The notes beneath the pieces are model-generated. The model was not told the origin of the DNA and searched no databases. It worked only from the letters and a program-made list of their open reading frames with translations. From Halosimplex pelagicum (lineage in GTDB: Archaea; Halobacteriota; Halobacteria; Halobacteriales; Haloarculaceae), in contig NZ_CP058909.1 of assembly GCF_013415905.1 (NCBI RefSeq), positions 1,178,001-1,242,000 on the forward strand: DNA of 64,000 bases. Reading direction: 5' to 3'. Shown here piece by piece: positions 17,414-26,306 of the stretch. Every line of letters starts with the position of its first letter. Position 1 is the first letter of the stretch. The translations under genes and the position numbers were made by a program.

Positions 17414-18976
17414 ATGATAACGAAAGATCAGTCCGGTGCAGTCATTTTTGCCGTTTTACTCTGTCTTTCCGCTCTTTCGCCTACCGCTCTAGGGTCTTCA
17501 ATTTCAGCTCAGGAGGTGGATGCGAAGATCGATCAAAATATAATTCAGGAAGAAATTGGAGATGTTGCAACAATACCGATTTCGCTCACAGAGGGGAGTG
17601 ATGCATCGCTAGCCATCTACGGGGCAGGTATTGAATACAACGTCACCGTCCACGATACGGATTCGGATGGAAACATAACTGTCTATCTTAACACTCATAC
17701 ATTCAATGAGGGGTCCGGAGGAGGGTTCTCGGTTGCAACGGGCGATTCACTCAAGTCTGTGAATAAATCATCATACGCACCGTTAGCACAGGGCAGGTAT
17801 ACACTCGTTTTGTCGGCGGGTAGCACCCGGCAGGACACATCGGCCCTTGAGTTGCAGACTGGTAGGTTCAGGGATGGTGTGCTCCGTGCAACACCACAGG
17901 ATGTCCCGTCAAATACGACTGCAATAGTCAAGAATTCGCATCCAGTGGATAATACAGTTGCATACGGCGATACTGCGGTTGTTGAATTTACCGCCGAAGG
18001 AATCAACGGTATCGCGAACTTCACCAATCCTCCTGGAAGACAGCAGATCTACACGCAGCGAGATCCAACTGGAAACTCGTCCACTCATACAGCCACGTTC
18101 TCAAATCCGAGTTCTGAGATGCAATTTTCGTCTCTTTCGGTTACATACGAGGATCGACAGAGGAGCATCCCAGAACTGTCTAATGCCAATATTACGCACT
18201 TTGGTATCGATGTCGATGATAACGGTCAAATCGACCGCGATCTACAATCGGCTATCAGTGCAGCTACGATCTCTGAGAATACGATTTCTCTCGAGCTATC
18301 GGAAACAATTGAGCTCCCTGCAGACGGTGACGTACTAATTCAGTATGGAAACATAACGGATCCTGATACGTCGGGTCAGTACCCGGTGACCGTACAAGTC
18401 GGTTCAGCCGTTCAGTCTGGAAGCATCTCGTACGGGATGGCTGGGCTCGGTGAGTTCGGTAATGGTGTCGGCGTCGACGTAGAAAGCACAATGTCGACAC
18501 CGATTGTTGAGCCGATGGCATATCAGTATCTTAGCGATAGCAATGACAAGGTCTACCTCTTATTCAATACCTCTCAGTTTACCCAACCGCGGAACGCTAC
18601 TATTGATGTTACGCTTTGGAAACAAACAACGAAAGGAACTGAGGCCGAGCGATCCCGCAGTATCTCTACTAGCTTTCGAATAGTTAATCGAACCGCTACT
18701 GTGGATGTGACAAACAAGTCGACTTGGAATGTTAGCGAGTCCAAGGCGCCTGTGTCGGGAGAAACTACACTCGCTCCGGGAACCGAAATTACAGTTGAAC
18801 TTCGAACTGAGGGGGACTCTCGCGAACTCTTAACCCGGTATACAACTGTCGGGAAAAATCGGACCTTCACCACACAATTTGACCTCTTCAACCAAATCCG
18901 CGAAGGTACAATCAGCATCATCGTAAAACACCGGGAAGAACGAATTAGCAAGATATACCGGCTGATATATAATTAG
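17414..18976 (+). CDS. Secreted surface protein with DUF7827-like domain
   Basis: A 520-residue exported protein with a signal peptide (AVIFAVLLCLSALSPTALG, about 10-28). The first 150 residues follow the DUF7827 pattern found in haloarchaeal S-layer-like proteins (IIQEEIGDVATIPISL, YNVTVHDTDSDGNITVYLNT, GRYTLVLSAGS). The rest is beta-rich with many N-x-S/T sequons. Unlike typical relatives I see no Thr-rich stalk, no PGF-CTERM and no C-terminal helix, so it may be released, held by partners or truncated. A TATA-like AACATATACC about 30 bases before the ATG fits a leaderless message. GC content is clearly lower than in the sugar genes, suggesting transfer. It is divergent from RND module 1. 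Confidence 0.75.
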   Translation: MITKDQSGAVIFAVLLCLSALSPTALGSSISAQEVDAKIDQNIIQEEIGDVATIPISLTEGSDASLAIYGAGIEYNVTVHDTDSDGNITVYLNTHTFNEGSGGGFSVATGDSLKSVNKSSYAPLAQGRYTLVLSAGSTRQDTSALELQTGRFRDGVLRATPQDVPSNTTAIVKNSHPVDNTVAYGDTAVVEFTAEGINGIANFTNPPGRQQIYTQRDPTGNSSTHTATFSNPSSEMQFSSLSVTYEDRQRSIPELSNANITHFGIDVDDNGQIDRDLQSAISAATISENTISLELSETIELPADGDVLIQYGNITDPDTSGQYPVTVQVGSAVQSGSISYGMAGLGEFGNGVGVDVESTMSTPIVEPMAYQYLSDSNDKVYLLFNTSQFTQPRNATIDVTLWKQTTKGTEAERSRSISTSFRIVNRTATVDVTNKSTWNVSESKAPVSGETTLAPGTEITVELRTEGDSRELLTRYTTVGKNRTFTTQFDLFNQIREGTISIIVKHREERISKIYRLIYN

Positions 18977-19050
18977 CCGTGCTCTTGTTTTCTATACTTT
19001 GGTTACATTATTGACCCCCCAATCGACTAATCTTCCACTGTTGACATCCT

Positions 19051-19070
19051 CCTCCGCCTGAAGGCGGAGG
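19051..19070. repeat. Right-end hairpin of tnpB element
   Basis: CCTCCGCC-TGAA-GGCGGAGG directly after the conserved TGACATCCT tag; same structure at 43418-43437. Confidence 0.75.
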
Positions 19071-19092
19071 AATCCCGACCGCAGTTGGGATA

Positions 19093-20662
19093 TTAGGGTT
19101 TGCAGTCTACCACTTGTGCCTGCGGTTGGAATCCGCTGGACAAGTCATACAGGTAGACTCCGGGCTGTGCCAACCAGCCGGTACTCCTATCTCCACCTAA
19201 ATCGGGTGCAGACTCGGAGTTACGTTGGTTCAAGTCGAGACGGATGTTCTCCGCCCCGTTCACGTCGGCGTTGAACGCCGAGTCACACGCCACACACACG
19301 TACAGACCGTGTTCAACACGCTGGCTGTCGTCTTCCCTACCGCACACGCAACACGTCTTGCTCGTGTTGCGTTCGGATACTTCTACGACCTCGATTCCCT
19401 CGACCTTTGCCTTGTATTCGAGAATCGAGCTGAAGCGGTCGAACGCCCACCCGTGCAAGTCGAGGTTCCCGTGCCGACCCCAGTTCTTCGACTCGCCGTT
19501 CTCGTCATCGCGGACGCCCTCCAAGTCCCCGACGTTGATGCGCCCAACTCCTTTCTCAACACACCGTTTAACGATGTGTTTCGCCAAGGAGTGGAAGAAG
19601 TGTGTACGACGTTCCGACCACTTGTGATGTAGTCGCGTGGCTCTGTCGCCACTCGAGTCGTCGCACTTGGCGATCTCCTTCGGGAAGTAGTATCCGTCCT
19701 GTTTCAGGCGGTTGCCGGGGTACAGGTCGGCGTCATCGGTGCTGTATGCGACGGCGGCGAAGTTGCTGATGCCGAGGTCGATACCTGCTGTCTCGTTGCC
19801 GGGAGCGTTGGGCGTCTCAAGTTCGTCTTGACAAACGAGGTGGAGTTCCCACCGCTCCTTCTGCTGGTCGTAGACGGCCCTAACTTGTTGCAGGTTCTCG
19901 ACCGTGACGCCGGGACGTGTTTCGTACTCGACAAGGATGTATTCCCACGCTTTCGGGTGTTCCTTGTGATTCGCGCCCTTCGAGAGGCGAACACGGTTGT
20001 TCTTGGTGTCGTGGCGGATACCATTCTGTTTCCACGTTACCGTTGAATGTGGGTGTTCTTCGTGGACGCGGTTGCCCTGTTGGTCGTAGTAATTTTTCTT
20101 GCGGTAGCCGGGCGGATTCGCTCGGTCGTCGGACTTCCGCTTACCGTACCACGAGTTGAAGGCTTCAGCGAGTTCCTCCAGAACCCGCTGACTGGACTGC
20201 GAATGCAGTCCCTTGGGCCGTGTTTAGACGCTAGTAAGAGCGGTTGAGAACACTGATTCCCGAGTCCACAAGTCGGAGTTGTCGATGAGTATCGGCAGTT
20301 TTCGAGCCGAGGTCAGTCTGATCAGCCTGGATTGGTTGCAGTAGCCGGGCAATTCGGTACGAGGAAGCAAATAGACGAACCGAACCACTGGCGTCTGTTC
20401 ATCCCTGATCGAGACACAGGCTTTCAACGGCCTGTAATTCGGCGTCTAAACAAGGCCGTCCCTTGTACTTTGGATGGGTCTTCAACTCGTCTTTCAACGC
20501 CTCGTGGTCGGGAATCTCGCCCGTCTCCTCCCAGACTTCTCGGGAGTGGTAGTTGGCGACGTTCCAGAGCTTGCTGGCACTCCACCCGTGCCGGTCAAGC
20601 GACTCCGCGACCTGCGAGTGGTTGTGGATTTTCGCTCGATGGGTGCGGTGGACTTCCAGCAT
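19093..20662 (-). pseudogene. tnpB: tnpB split by a 242-bp MITE
   Basis: Two in-frame parts of one TnpB gene: 20662-20458 encodes the N-terminal part (from MLEVHRTHRA) and 20215-19093 the rest. Leaving out the inserted element and one copy of its 8-bp target repeat (250 bases) gives 440 codons in one frame, so a 439-residue protein, matching the 438-residue relative at 43460-44776. I checked the middle part by eye against that relative and found no stop or shift. Visible parts: AGIDLG (RuvC-I), the zinc finger CCVCG...CVAC and NADVNGAEN (RuvC-III). At the RuvC-II position it reads INVGDLEGV, so the usual acidic residue is a Gly. The gene was therefore probably whole until a recent MITE insertion. 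Confidence 0.88.
20216..20457. mobile_element. 242-bp MITE with 16-bp terminal repeats
   Basis: Left end GGCCGTGTTTAGACGC (20216-20231) and right end GCGTCTAAACAAGGCC (20442-20457) are inverted repeats with one mismatch; similarity continues weakly for about 15 more bases inward. Flanks are the perfect direct repeat GTCCCTTG (20208-20215 and 20458-20465). An 8-bp duplication is known for some haloarchaeal IS5-group (ISH1-like) elements, so a transposase of that kind may move it. It has no convincing gene of its own. Confidence 0.9.
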
Positions 20663-20779
20663 TCAGAACGCCTGTATAATTGCTTATACTCTCTTCTTTT
20701 GTAAATATTGGTGTTTGGGGCGATGGAATACCCGGCCTTGCTATTGGTGGTGGACTGTGGACTGGGTTTTCGGATTCAT

Positions 20780-20798
20780 CCCGCGCCGAAGGCGCGGG
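20780..20798. repeat. Left-end hairpin of tnpB element
   Basis: CCCGCGCC-GAA-GGCGCGGG followed by GTATTCTCCTTGCTC; the same arrangement is at 44894-44913. Confidence 0.75.
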
Positions 20799-20813
20799 TA
20801 TTCTCCTTGCTCT

Positions 20814-21416
20814 CTATAAATCGTCGATAAGCTCATCAATGATCGAGTGAACGCGCTCGGTAGCATCATCACGATTCGTCGTCACACGTGTGTATATTCC
20901 CTGTTTGAGAAGGAAGAGGATGTGATCAGCGGTTCGCTCTGGATTGACCGGTCGGAACTGATCGCGTTCAATTCCAGCGCGAATTGTTTTGGTGAATATC
21001 TCTTTGAGTCTCAACTCGATCTCTGTCGTTTCCCTACGGAAGTCGTCATCCCAGATCGCGTGTGTCCATAATTCTACGAACATTCGGGAAATTGCAGTTC
21101 TCATATCGGTTGAAGAGTCTGGCAGTATGTCATTTTTGTCTTCGGTCTGAAGTACATGATCAACCATTTCGCGTAGCTCCTGTTCAGGATCTGTAATCGG
21201 TCGGTCACCTCGTCCATCTACGAAAATATCGACAAATGTCTCCAACATCGAGAATAAAAGGTCATCTTTACTATCATAATAGTGGTATATGATGGAAGGG
21301 TTCTGTCCTAATTCGTTGCCGATATCCGTCAGTGAGAGATCCGCATATCCGTGTTTGACGAGCGCCCGAAATGCGGCTTCTCTAATTCGGTGTTCCGTCT
21401 CCGATGCGTTACCCAT
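20814..21416 (-). CDS. TetR-family transcriptional regulator
   Basis: A 200-residue repressor-type protein started at the ATG at 21416 (MGNASETEHRIREAAF). The N-terminal HTH (about 8-55) has ALVKHGYADLSLTDIGNELGQNPSIIYHYYDSKDDLL, the classic TetR pattern; the C-terminal helical half would bind an inducer and dimerise. The frame runs upstream into a tnpB remnant, which I exclude. Its stop codon (TAG, 20814-20816) lies exactly at the left end of the neighbouring tnpB element. TetR proteins often control exporters, and two RND modules with a shared palindromic operator flank it at about 4 kb and 7 kb, so it is the best local candidate for that operator. That link is inference. Confidence 0.88.
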   Translation of the reverse strand: MGNASETEHRIREAAFRALVKHGYADLSLTDIGNELGQNPSIIYHYYDSKDDLLFSMLETFVDIFVDGRGDRPITDPEQELREMVDHVLQTEDKNDILPDSSTDMRTAISRMFVELWTHAIWDDDFRRETTEIELRLKEIFTKTIRAGIERDQFRPVNPERTADHILFLLKQGIYTRVTTNRDDATERVHSIIDELIDDL

Positions 21417-21461
21417 TATAAACCAAATCGGGTACTCATTCACAAGAGGTTTCCGCTCTCC

Positions 21462-21671
21462 TGACATCCTTCCACAGCTAAAGCCGTGGGGTTCCCCACT
21501 AAGGGTTGCACCCACGGATACGGTGAGGTTCGCAGATTCGTCGTCACGGTAGACGATGACCTGCGTTTCGGGCTGTGCCAGTCCGCCCCCGCCTCGGACA
21601 GAAGGCTTTGAGAACTTGTCCAAGGCTCGTTTGCCGATGTTCAGCGCACCATTCTTGTCTGCATTATAGTA
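21462..21671 (-). pseudogene. tnpB: C-terminal remnant of a tnpB
   Basis: About 70 codons encoding YNADKNGALNIGKRAL, then LAQPETQVIVYRDDESANL and GEPHGFSCGRMS, the end of a TnpB (RuvC-III Asp present). A hairpin with the TGACATCCT tag (21462-21489) marks its right end. Everything upstream is missing: at about 21680 it meets the 5'-truncated tnpB of the other strand head to head. Confidence 0.75.
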
Positions 21672-21692
21672 CAGAAGGAGAACGGACGCGCC

Positions 21693-22635
21693 GTGAGAAT
21701 GCTCAAGTGGAAACCGCCTCGGGAGTATCGGTCGCTCACCTACAACCAGTCCGGCTTCAAACTCAAGAATACGAGTGGTCGGCCTGTCCTGTGGTTGAGC
21801 AAAATCGGAGAGGTTCCGATTCACCTCCACCGAGATCTTCTTGAGAGCGCGACCATCAAGCAGGTCACGTCAAGCAGGAACCTACAGGCGAGTGGCACGC
21901 TACGTTCGGCATCGACGTGGACAAAGAAACACCCGAAAAACCGGAGAACCCCGAGAAGGTCGTCGGTATCGACGTGTGGATTCTCACGTACGCCCATGAC
22001 ACCGATGGAACTGCCATTGGGAGTCCTGACTTCAGCGAAGAACGTGACCGACTCGAACGCGCTCAATGCGACCTCTCACGGAAGGAACACGGGTCGAACA
22101 ATTGGGAGGAACAGCGGAAGTTGTGGCTGAACGGCACGCCGACCTGAAGCGCAAGCGTCGAGACTTCCTCAACAAGTTGTCAAACTACTATGCCCGCGAG
22201 TACGATCTCGTGGCCGTGGATGACTTGGACGCGATGGGCTTGGTTAAACTACCAGGCAACTCTCGTAACCGAGCCGGGGCCTCGTGGGGGATGTTCCTGC
22301 GAATGCTCGAATACAGCGCGAGCGCGAAGAAACGCATTTCGTTACCGTGGACTCGAGAGGGACAACCAAGGAGTGCACGTCTTGTGGTGTCGAGACGGAC
22401 AAGCCGTTGTGGGTGTACGAGCATTCGTGTCTCCTGCGGGTTCGAGGCGGACAGGGACGCGAACGCAGCGTGGAACATCCGTTCTCGCGGTCTTGAAAAA
22501 GTAGGAGTGGTTCACTTCGAATCAACGCTTGTGGAGACTGCGCTCCCTGTAGACACCGTTGTGTCTGCAAAGCCCGTCGTGGAAACAGGAAGCCCCACCC
22601 TCACTGAGCGAACCGCGTCAGCGGTGAGCGAGTAG
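21693..22635 (+). pseudogene. tnpB: Frameshifted, 5'-truncated tnpB
   Basis: Pieces in all three frames add up to a haloarchaeal TnpB: frame 1 WKPPREYRSLTYNQSGFKL to about 21860; frame 2 DKETPEKPENPEKVVGIDV to about 22125; frame 3 ADLKRKRRDFLNKLSNYYAREYDLVAVDDLDAMG to about 22310; frame 1 again TTKECTSCGVETDKPLW; then frame 3 SCGFEADRDANAAWNIRSRGLEKVGVV to the stop. At least four frameshifts are needed, and the first 80 or so residues are missing. RuvC motifs (GIDV, VDDL, DRDAN) are still readable, so decay is moderate. Confidence 0.85.
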
Positions 22636-22642
22636 GGTGGGG
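22593..22642. repeat. Right-end stem of decayed tnpB element
   Basis: CCCCACCCT (22593-22601) pairs with AGGGTGGGG (22634-22642), followed by TAGTT. The same stem and tail close the intact element at 46789-46837. Confidence 0.75.
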
Positions 22643-23005
22643 TAGTTCACGTGACAGACCACCGTACAAAGGGTAGGAATCGGCCGGAACGGAGCGGATT
22701 CCGAACCGTTCTTTGACAGCGGCCTGTCCGCCCACGTAACGAGGTCGTTCGAAAATCGCAGATTTTCGTGATCACGAGAGACGGAGTCTCTCGGACGGCA
22801 GTATCTGAAAGGGCAGGCGATGAACGTATATCGTCGAAGAGTGTGCCGACATGCTGACTGCTCGAAGCGGACCAGACGATACCTCCAACTCTGCCAACGC
22901 CTGCTGGCGTCCCCGTGAGAGTGTCATAGAACGGTTCGTATACCCTGTTCGTCGCTCCCTCGATCCGTTCAGTACAGAAGAAAGACGTATCGCCCAGCAC
23001 AGGAG
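22643..23005. other. Intergenic region with paired hairpins
   Basis: No supported gene. Contains the two adjacent hairpins listed separately and nothing else I can name. Confidence 0.6.
22750..22793. repeat. Two adjacent perfect hairpins
   Basis: CGAAAATC-GCA-GATTTTCG (22750-22768) and CGAGAGAC-GGA-GTCTCTCG (22775-22793), each an 8-bp stem with a 3-base loop, six bases apart. Confidence 0.7.
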
Positions 23006-23410
23006 TCACTCTATCACGCGCTCGCGCTCGGTCGTCTGCTGCTCCAGTTCTTCCGTTTTGATGAGCTGGTCGAGACGCTGCTCAAACGCTTCGTCATCAA
23101 GTTCACCTTCCGCATACCGTCGCCGAAGCGTTTCAATTGGCGTTTCGTTCGCTTCGTCTGTCCGCTGACCGTCCTGTAGACTGTCCACAGGGGCCGCATT
23201 CGCCTGACGAACAACCCCTCGTACCAATTGTCCGGCGACACCAAGCGTTACAGTACTGAGCAAGAGGAACAAGAGTCCTGCCGCGACGTTTCCAGATAGT
23301 CCAACGAGTCCGAGTACGAGTGCTGGGACACCAATCAAACAGGCGACGATGGCAGTCGCAGTTCGACCGGCGGGACTTTGGGGGGCATATTGGTGGACCA
23401 ATTCAAACAT
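23006..23410 (-). CDS. Small membrane protein with SHOCT domain
   Basis: A 134-residue protein with two hydrophobic helices (TATAIVACLIGVPALVLGLVGL, about 18-39, and AAGLLFLLLSTVTLGVAGQLV, about 43-63) and a C-terminal SHOCT motif (TPIETLRRRYAEGELDDEAFEQRLDQLI, about 92-119), a short module common at the ends of haloarchaeal membrane proteins and thought to aid oligomer contacts. Function is not known. It stands alone between a decayed tnpB element and RND module 2. Confidence 0.85.
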   Translation of the reverse strand: MFELVHQYAPQSPAGRTATAIVACLIGVPALVLGLVGLSGNVAAGLLFLLLSTVTLGVAGQLVRGVVRQANAAPVDSLQDGQRTDEANETPIETLRRRYAEGELDDEAFEQRLDQLIKTEELEQQTTERERVIE

Positions 23411-23822
23411 AGTTGTTTCGTAACTAGTTCACAACTTAAGTATCTCGGAAACGGGACAAGGATTCGATCAAGGAACGAATTTAAGATTTGTGTAGAGAGA
23501 TAGGACATTGGTCAACGCGCACGCGCACTGAGTAGGTAATTCATCCCCGACAGTCGTGAAATTAGTCTCCTTGGGGGCGGTTCTATGACACCCTGACCCC
23601 CGGCAAAAACAACATCGGGACGCCATACACGGTCAAGAATAGGGGTCTGGTCACTTGGCAGGGCCAGCAGTCCACCGGCTCGATACCGAGGGATTATCGT
23701 GCCCGAACGGGCTGGTAGTCGGTGACTGGACTCCAAACCTGACACTCCCACCGCTCGGGAGCCCTCCGCGGTTACGCGGAGGAGGATGTTACCGTGGTTT
23801 CGGATAGAAACTGAATCCTGTC
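23411..23822. other. Intergenic region with a solo tnpB-element end
   Basis: No gene I can support; short frames here lack family features. A hairpin (23763-23782) with the reversed TGACATCCT-like tag shows that a tnpB element of opposite orientation once ended here. Confidence 0.55.
23763..23790. repeat. Solo right-end hairpin of a lost tnpB element
   Basis: CCTCCGCG-GTTA-CGCGGAGG followed by AGGATGTT, the reverse of the (TG)ACATCCT-hairpin arrangement at 19041, 42498 and 43409. Confidence 0.6.
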
Positions 23823-26306
23823 CTATTGCAGTGCTGGACGGAGACGCCCCAATAGATCGGAGTCAAATTCGTATACTCGTTCCCAGAGCAATATTGCTGG
23901 TGGGAGCGCAATTACTGCCATTAGGAACGAATAGATGACACTCAAAGCGATCAGAACTCCGAAGTTGCCGAGGATTGGGGTGATCGCTAGGGCAAGTGCG
24001 CCAGTCCCCAGAGCAGTAGTCAACATACTTCCAAATAGCGCTCCGCCAGTCCCTGTCAGTGTCGTCATCATTGCCTCATGTGCATCTGTTGTTGCATCGT
24101 ATTCGTCAATGAATCGATGGGTCGTATGCACTGAATAGGCGATCCCAACCCCAATCGAGATCGACAGGATCGTTGCTGTGAGAGCATTTAGTGTGATGCC
24201 CATATACCGCATCGTTCCAAGCAAGAATGCAATTGCAACCAATATCGGGAAGACATTCACCACACCGAGTAACGGTTTCCGTTCTAAGGCACCGTATACA
24301 ATCACGAGGAACGCGGCAGTCAATCCGATTGCTAAACCGAGTCCTTGAATAGCTGACTGGAAGATGCGATCCATTACCGTTGAGCGAACAATAACGCCCC
24401 CAGTGGCCGTCGCTTCGGTCCGGAACTTCTCTGCGAATTCGGCTCCAGCAGCGGCGGCCTCCGATTGTGATGCATCGGTGTCAACCGTATATTCGACCTG
24501 CACGGCTCGATAGTCTTCAGTGAGGTACCGTTCAGCCTGAGAACCGGCTGAGGATGCGAACAACTCATCGTAAATGAGGCCGAGGTTTTGATCAGGGATC
24601 CCATTGTCATTCTTGTCGTTCCGATTTACAAGTGCGGCGAAGTCATCGTTTTCGTTCGCATGAGACTTAATGACGGTCACAATGCTTTGTGACTGTGCCT
24701 GTCCACCAGGTCCAACTGCAAGTGATTCCGGCGGGTTATCGTTTGGGGCTGCAAGAGCCTCAAGTGCGTGATCTTGCTTGAAGTTCCCCTCGATATACAA
24801 TTTTACAGTATCACCCTGATTACTGGTGAACTTCTCATCCAAGAGGTTGATCGTCTCTGTAATCGTATACTCTCCTGGGCTGAATGGCTCTGGTAATTCC
24901 GTGAGATACGCTGGGACCTCCTCAGGTGGCAAGAAGTCCTCGTTCTCGAATGATGTTCCGACACCAGATCCATACGCACCCATGAAGGCACCTCCTAGGA
25001 GCAAGACTAAAACAATCAGCGTCGGAGCGTATCGGCTGACCTGTGCAGGAAATGCCAACACTCGTCCGAGGATTGATTCATCTGACGCTATCGGGGAAGA
25101 GTTGAAGTCAGGAATCCCGAGACGTTTCCGTATATCGTCGCTCACCAACTTGGCTGCAGGTAAAAATAATCCGAAGATAAGGAATGTGAAGACAATTCCA
25201 ATTGCTGAGGCGATCCCCAGGTTCCGGATCGGTGCCAGGTCAGACACAACGTTTGCACCGAACCCGAATACTGCGGTCACAGTAACGATGATGAAAGCGA
25301 CCATGAGCTGGCTGTTCGCTTCTCGCATCGCTTCAACCGCTTCAAACCCGCGTTCTGTCTCTTCTCGATAGCGGTTAATGATGTGGATGCCAAAGTCAAC
25401 CCCAACAGCAAGCAGTAACACTGGAACTGAAATCATCTGTTGACTGAACGGAATTTTGGCATACCCGAGGAAGCCGAATGTCCAGATGATCGTCATCACG
25501 AGCGCAATCAACCCTAACACGACGTCAATCGGATCACGATATGCAACTACTAAGAAGAATAGTAGCAATAGAATTACTACTGGCATTACAACGAGGAGAG
25601 AATCCGACATCGATTGGGTGATCTCAGATTGAGTCGTTCCAGACCCGAAAGCGCGAATATCGCTCGGCGCATCCTCAGCGATCGCTTGGATCTCGGTTTG
25701 GACAGCAGTCAGGCCATTATCACCGAAATTCTCGGGAAAGTCATGCGATATCGTGGTGATTGACCCAGATGCCGAAGCACTGGTCGGATTGAAATCGTCC
25801 GCTAACGAGCCAGTAAATCGGGAATTCTCTTCGAGTTCTCGAATAGCCTGCTCGATTGCAGAGGGGGGTTCACGCTCGAGCGTCTCCCGGTATTCTTCCG
25901 GCGTCGTTGCCGACGGATTCAGGGTCTGTGCGAGAAGGGGAACAGGCCCACTTGCCGCCTCCATCCGAAGATCAGGCCGTGAGGCAACGCGTTCAAGGAC
26001 GCGAGCTTCCCGGATCAGTGACTCTTTCGCCAAGACGTTCTCGTCGGTTCGGATGAGTTGTGTCGTGGTTTGCGTATCTGTCTGAAACGGTTCTTCGAAA
26101 TTCCGATTGATGTTATCTAGCGCTTCTTGTTCTGGAAGTCCCTCCGTAAACGCATCAAGCCCTCCGGCGTTCACCTGAATAGCTCCTAATCCGCCGATGA
26201 AGCCCCCCGTGAGAAGCAAGAATACGAGGATAACTGTCCGTGGCCGCTCCACGATAACAGTGTTGAGACGGTCTATTGCCGTTTCAACTCCGTCCGAGAA
26301 TGACAT
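23823..26306 (-). CDS. RND-superfamily exporter, module 2
   Basis: An 827-residue protein with the same layout as the module 1 exporter: N-terminal helix (PRTVILVFLLLTGGFIGGLG, about 21-40), two external domains, two five-helix blocks, and the proton-relay motifs VGVDFGIHIINRY and VGIAYSVHTTHRF. In the second motif the usual GID Asp is replaced (ISIGVGIAYS against VGLGIDYS in module 1), a difference in a functionally important position. Its ATG follows the stop of the secreted partner gene with no gap (TGAATG), so translation is coupled. Likely role: export or flipping of a hydrophobic cargo with the secreted protein as outer partner. Confidence 0.92.
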   Translation of the reverse strand: MSFSDGVETAIDRLNTVIVERPRTVILVFLLLTGGFIGGLGAIQVNAGGLDAFTEGLPEQEALDNINRNFEEPFQTDTQTTTQLIRTDENVLAKESLIREARVLERVASRPDLRMEAASGPVPLLAQTLNPSATTPEEYRETLEREPPSAIEQAIRELEENSRFTGSLADDFNPTSASASGSITTISHDFPENFGDNGLTAVQTEIQAIAEDAPSDIRAFGSGTTQSEITQSMSDSLLVVMPVVILLLLFFLVVAYRDPIDVVLGLIALVMTIIWTFGFLGYAKIPFSQQMISVPVLLLAVGVDFGIHIINRYREETERGFEAVEAMREANSQLMVAFIIVTVTAVFGFGANVVSDLAPIRNLGIASAIGIVFTFLIFGLFLPAAKLVSDDIRKRLGIPDFNSSPIASDESILGRVLAFPAQVSRYAPTLIVLVLLLGGAFMGAYGSGVGTSFENEDFLPPEEVPAYLTELPEPFSPGEYTITETINLLDEKFTSNQGDTVKLYIEGNFKQDHALEALAAPNDNPPESLAVGPGGQAQSQSIVTVIKSHANENDDFAALVNRNDKNDNGIPDQNLGLIYDELFASSAGSQAERYLTEDYRAVQVEYTVDTDASQSEAAAAGAEFAEKFRTEATATGGVIVRSTVMDRIFQSAIQGLGLAIGLTAAFLVIVYGALERKPLLGVVNVFPILVAIAFLLGTMRYMGITLNALTATILSISIGVGIAYSVHTTHRFIDEYDATTDAHEAMMTTLTGTGGALFGSMLTTALGTGALALAITPILGNFGVLIALSVIYSFLMAVIALPPAILLWERVYEFDSDLLGRLRPALQ

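Larger units (their letters stand above)
19040..20812 (-). mobile_element. tnpB element interrupted by a MITE
   Basis: Right end begins at TTGACATCCT (19041) with hairpin 19051-19070; left end carries hairpin 20780-20798 and the CCTTGCTC tail. Ends closely match those of the element at 43.4-44.9 kb. Approximate bounds. No tnpA. Confidence 0.75.

Noticed and set aside
21417..21830. N-terminal extension of TetR to 338 residues
   Set aside because: The extra part translates a tnpB C-terminus; the TetR HTH begins right after the ATG at 21416.
23512..23751. Minus-strand ORF of 79 codons
   Set aside because: No motif or clear start signal, and it lies in DNA next to a solo IS end.
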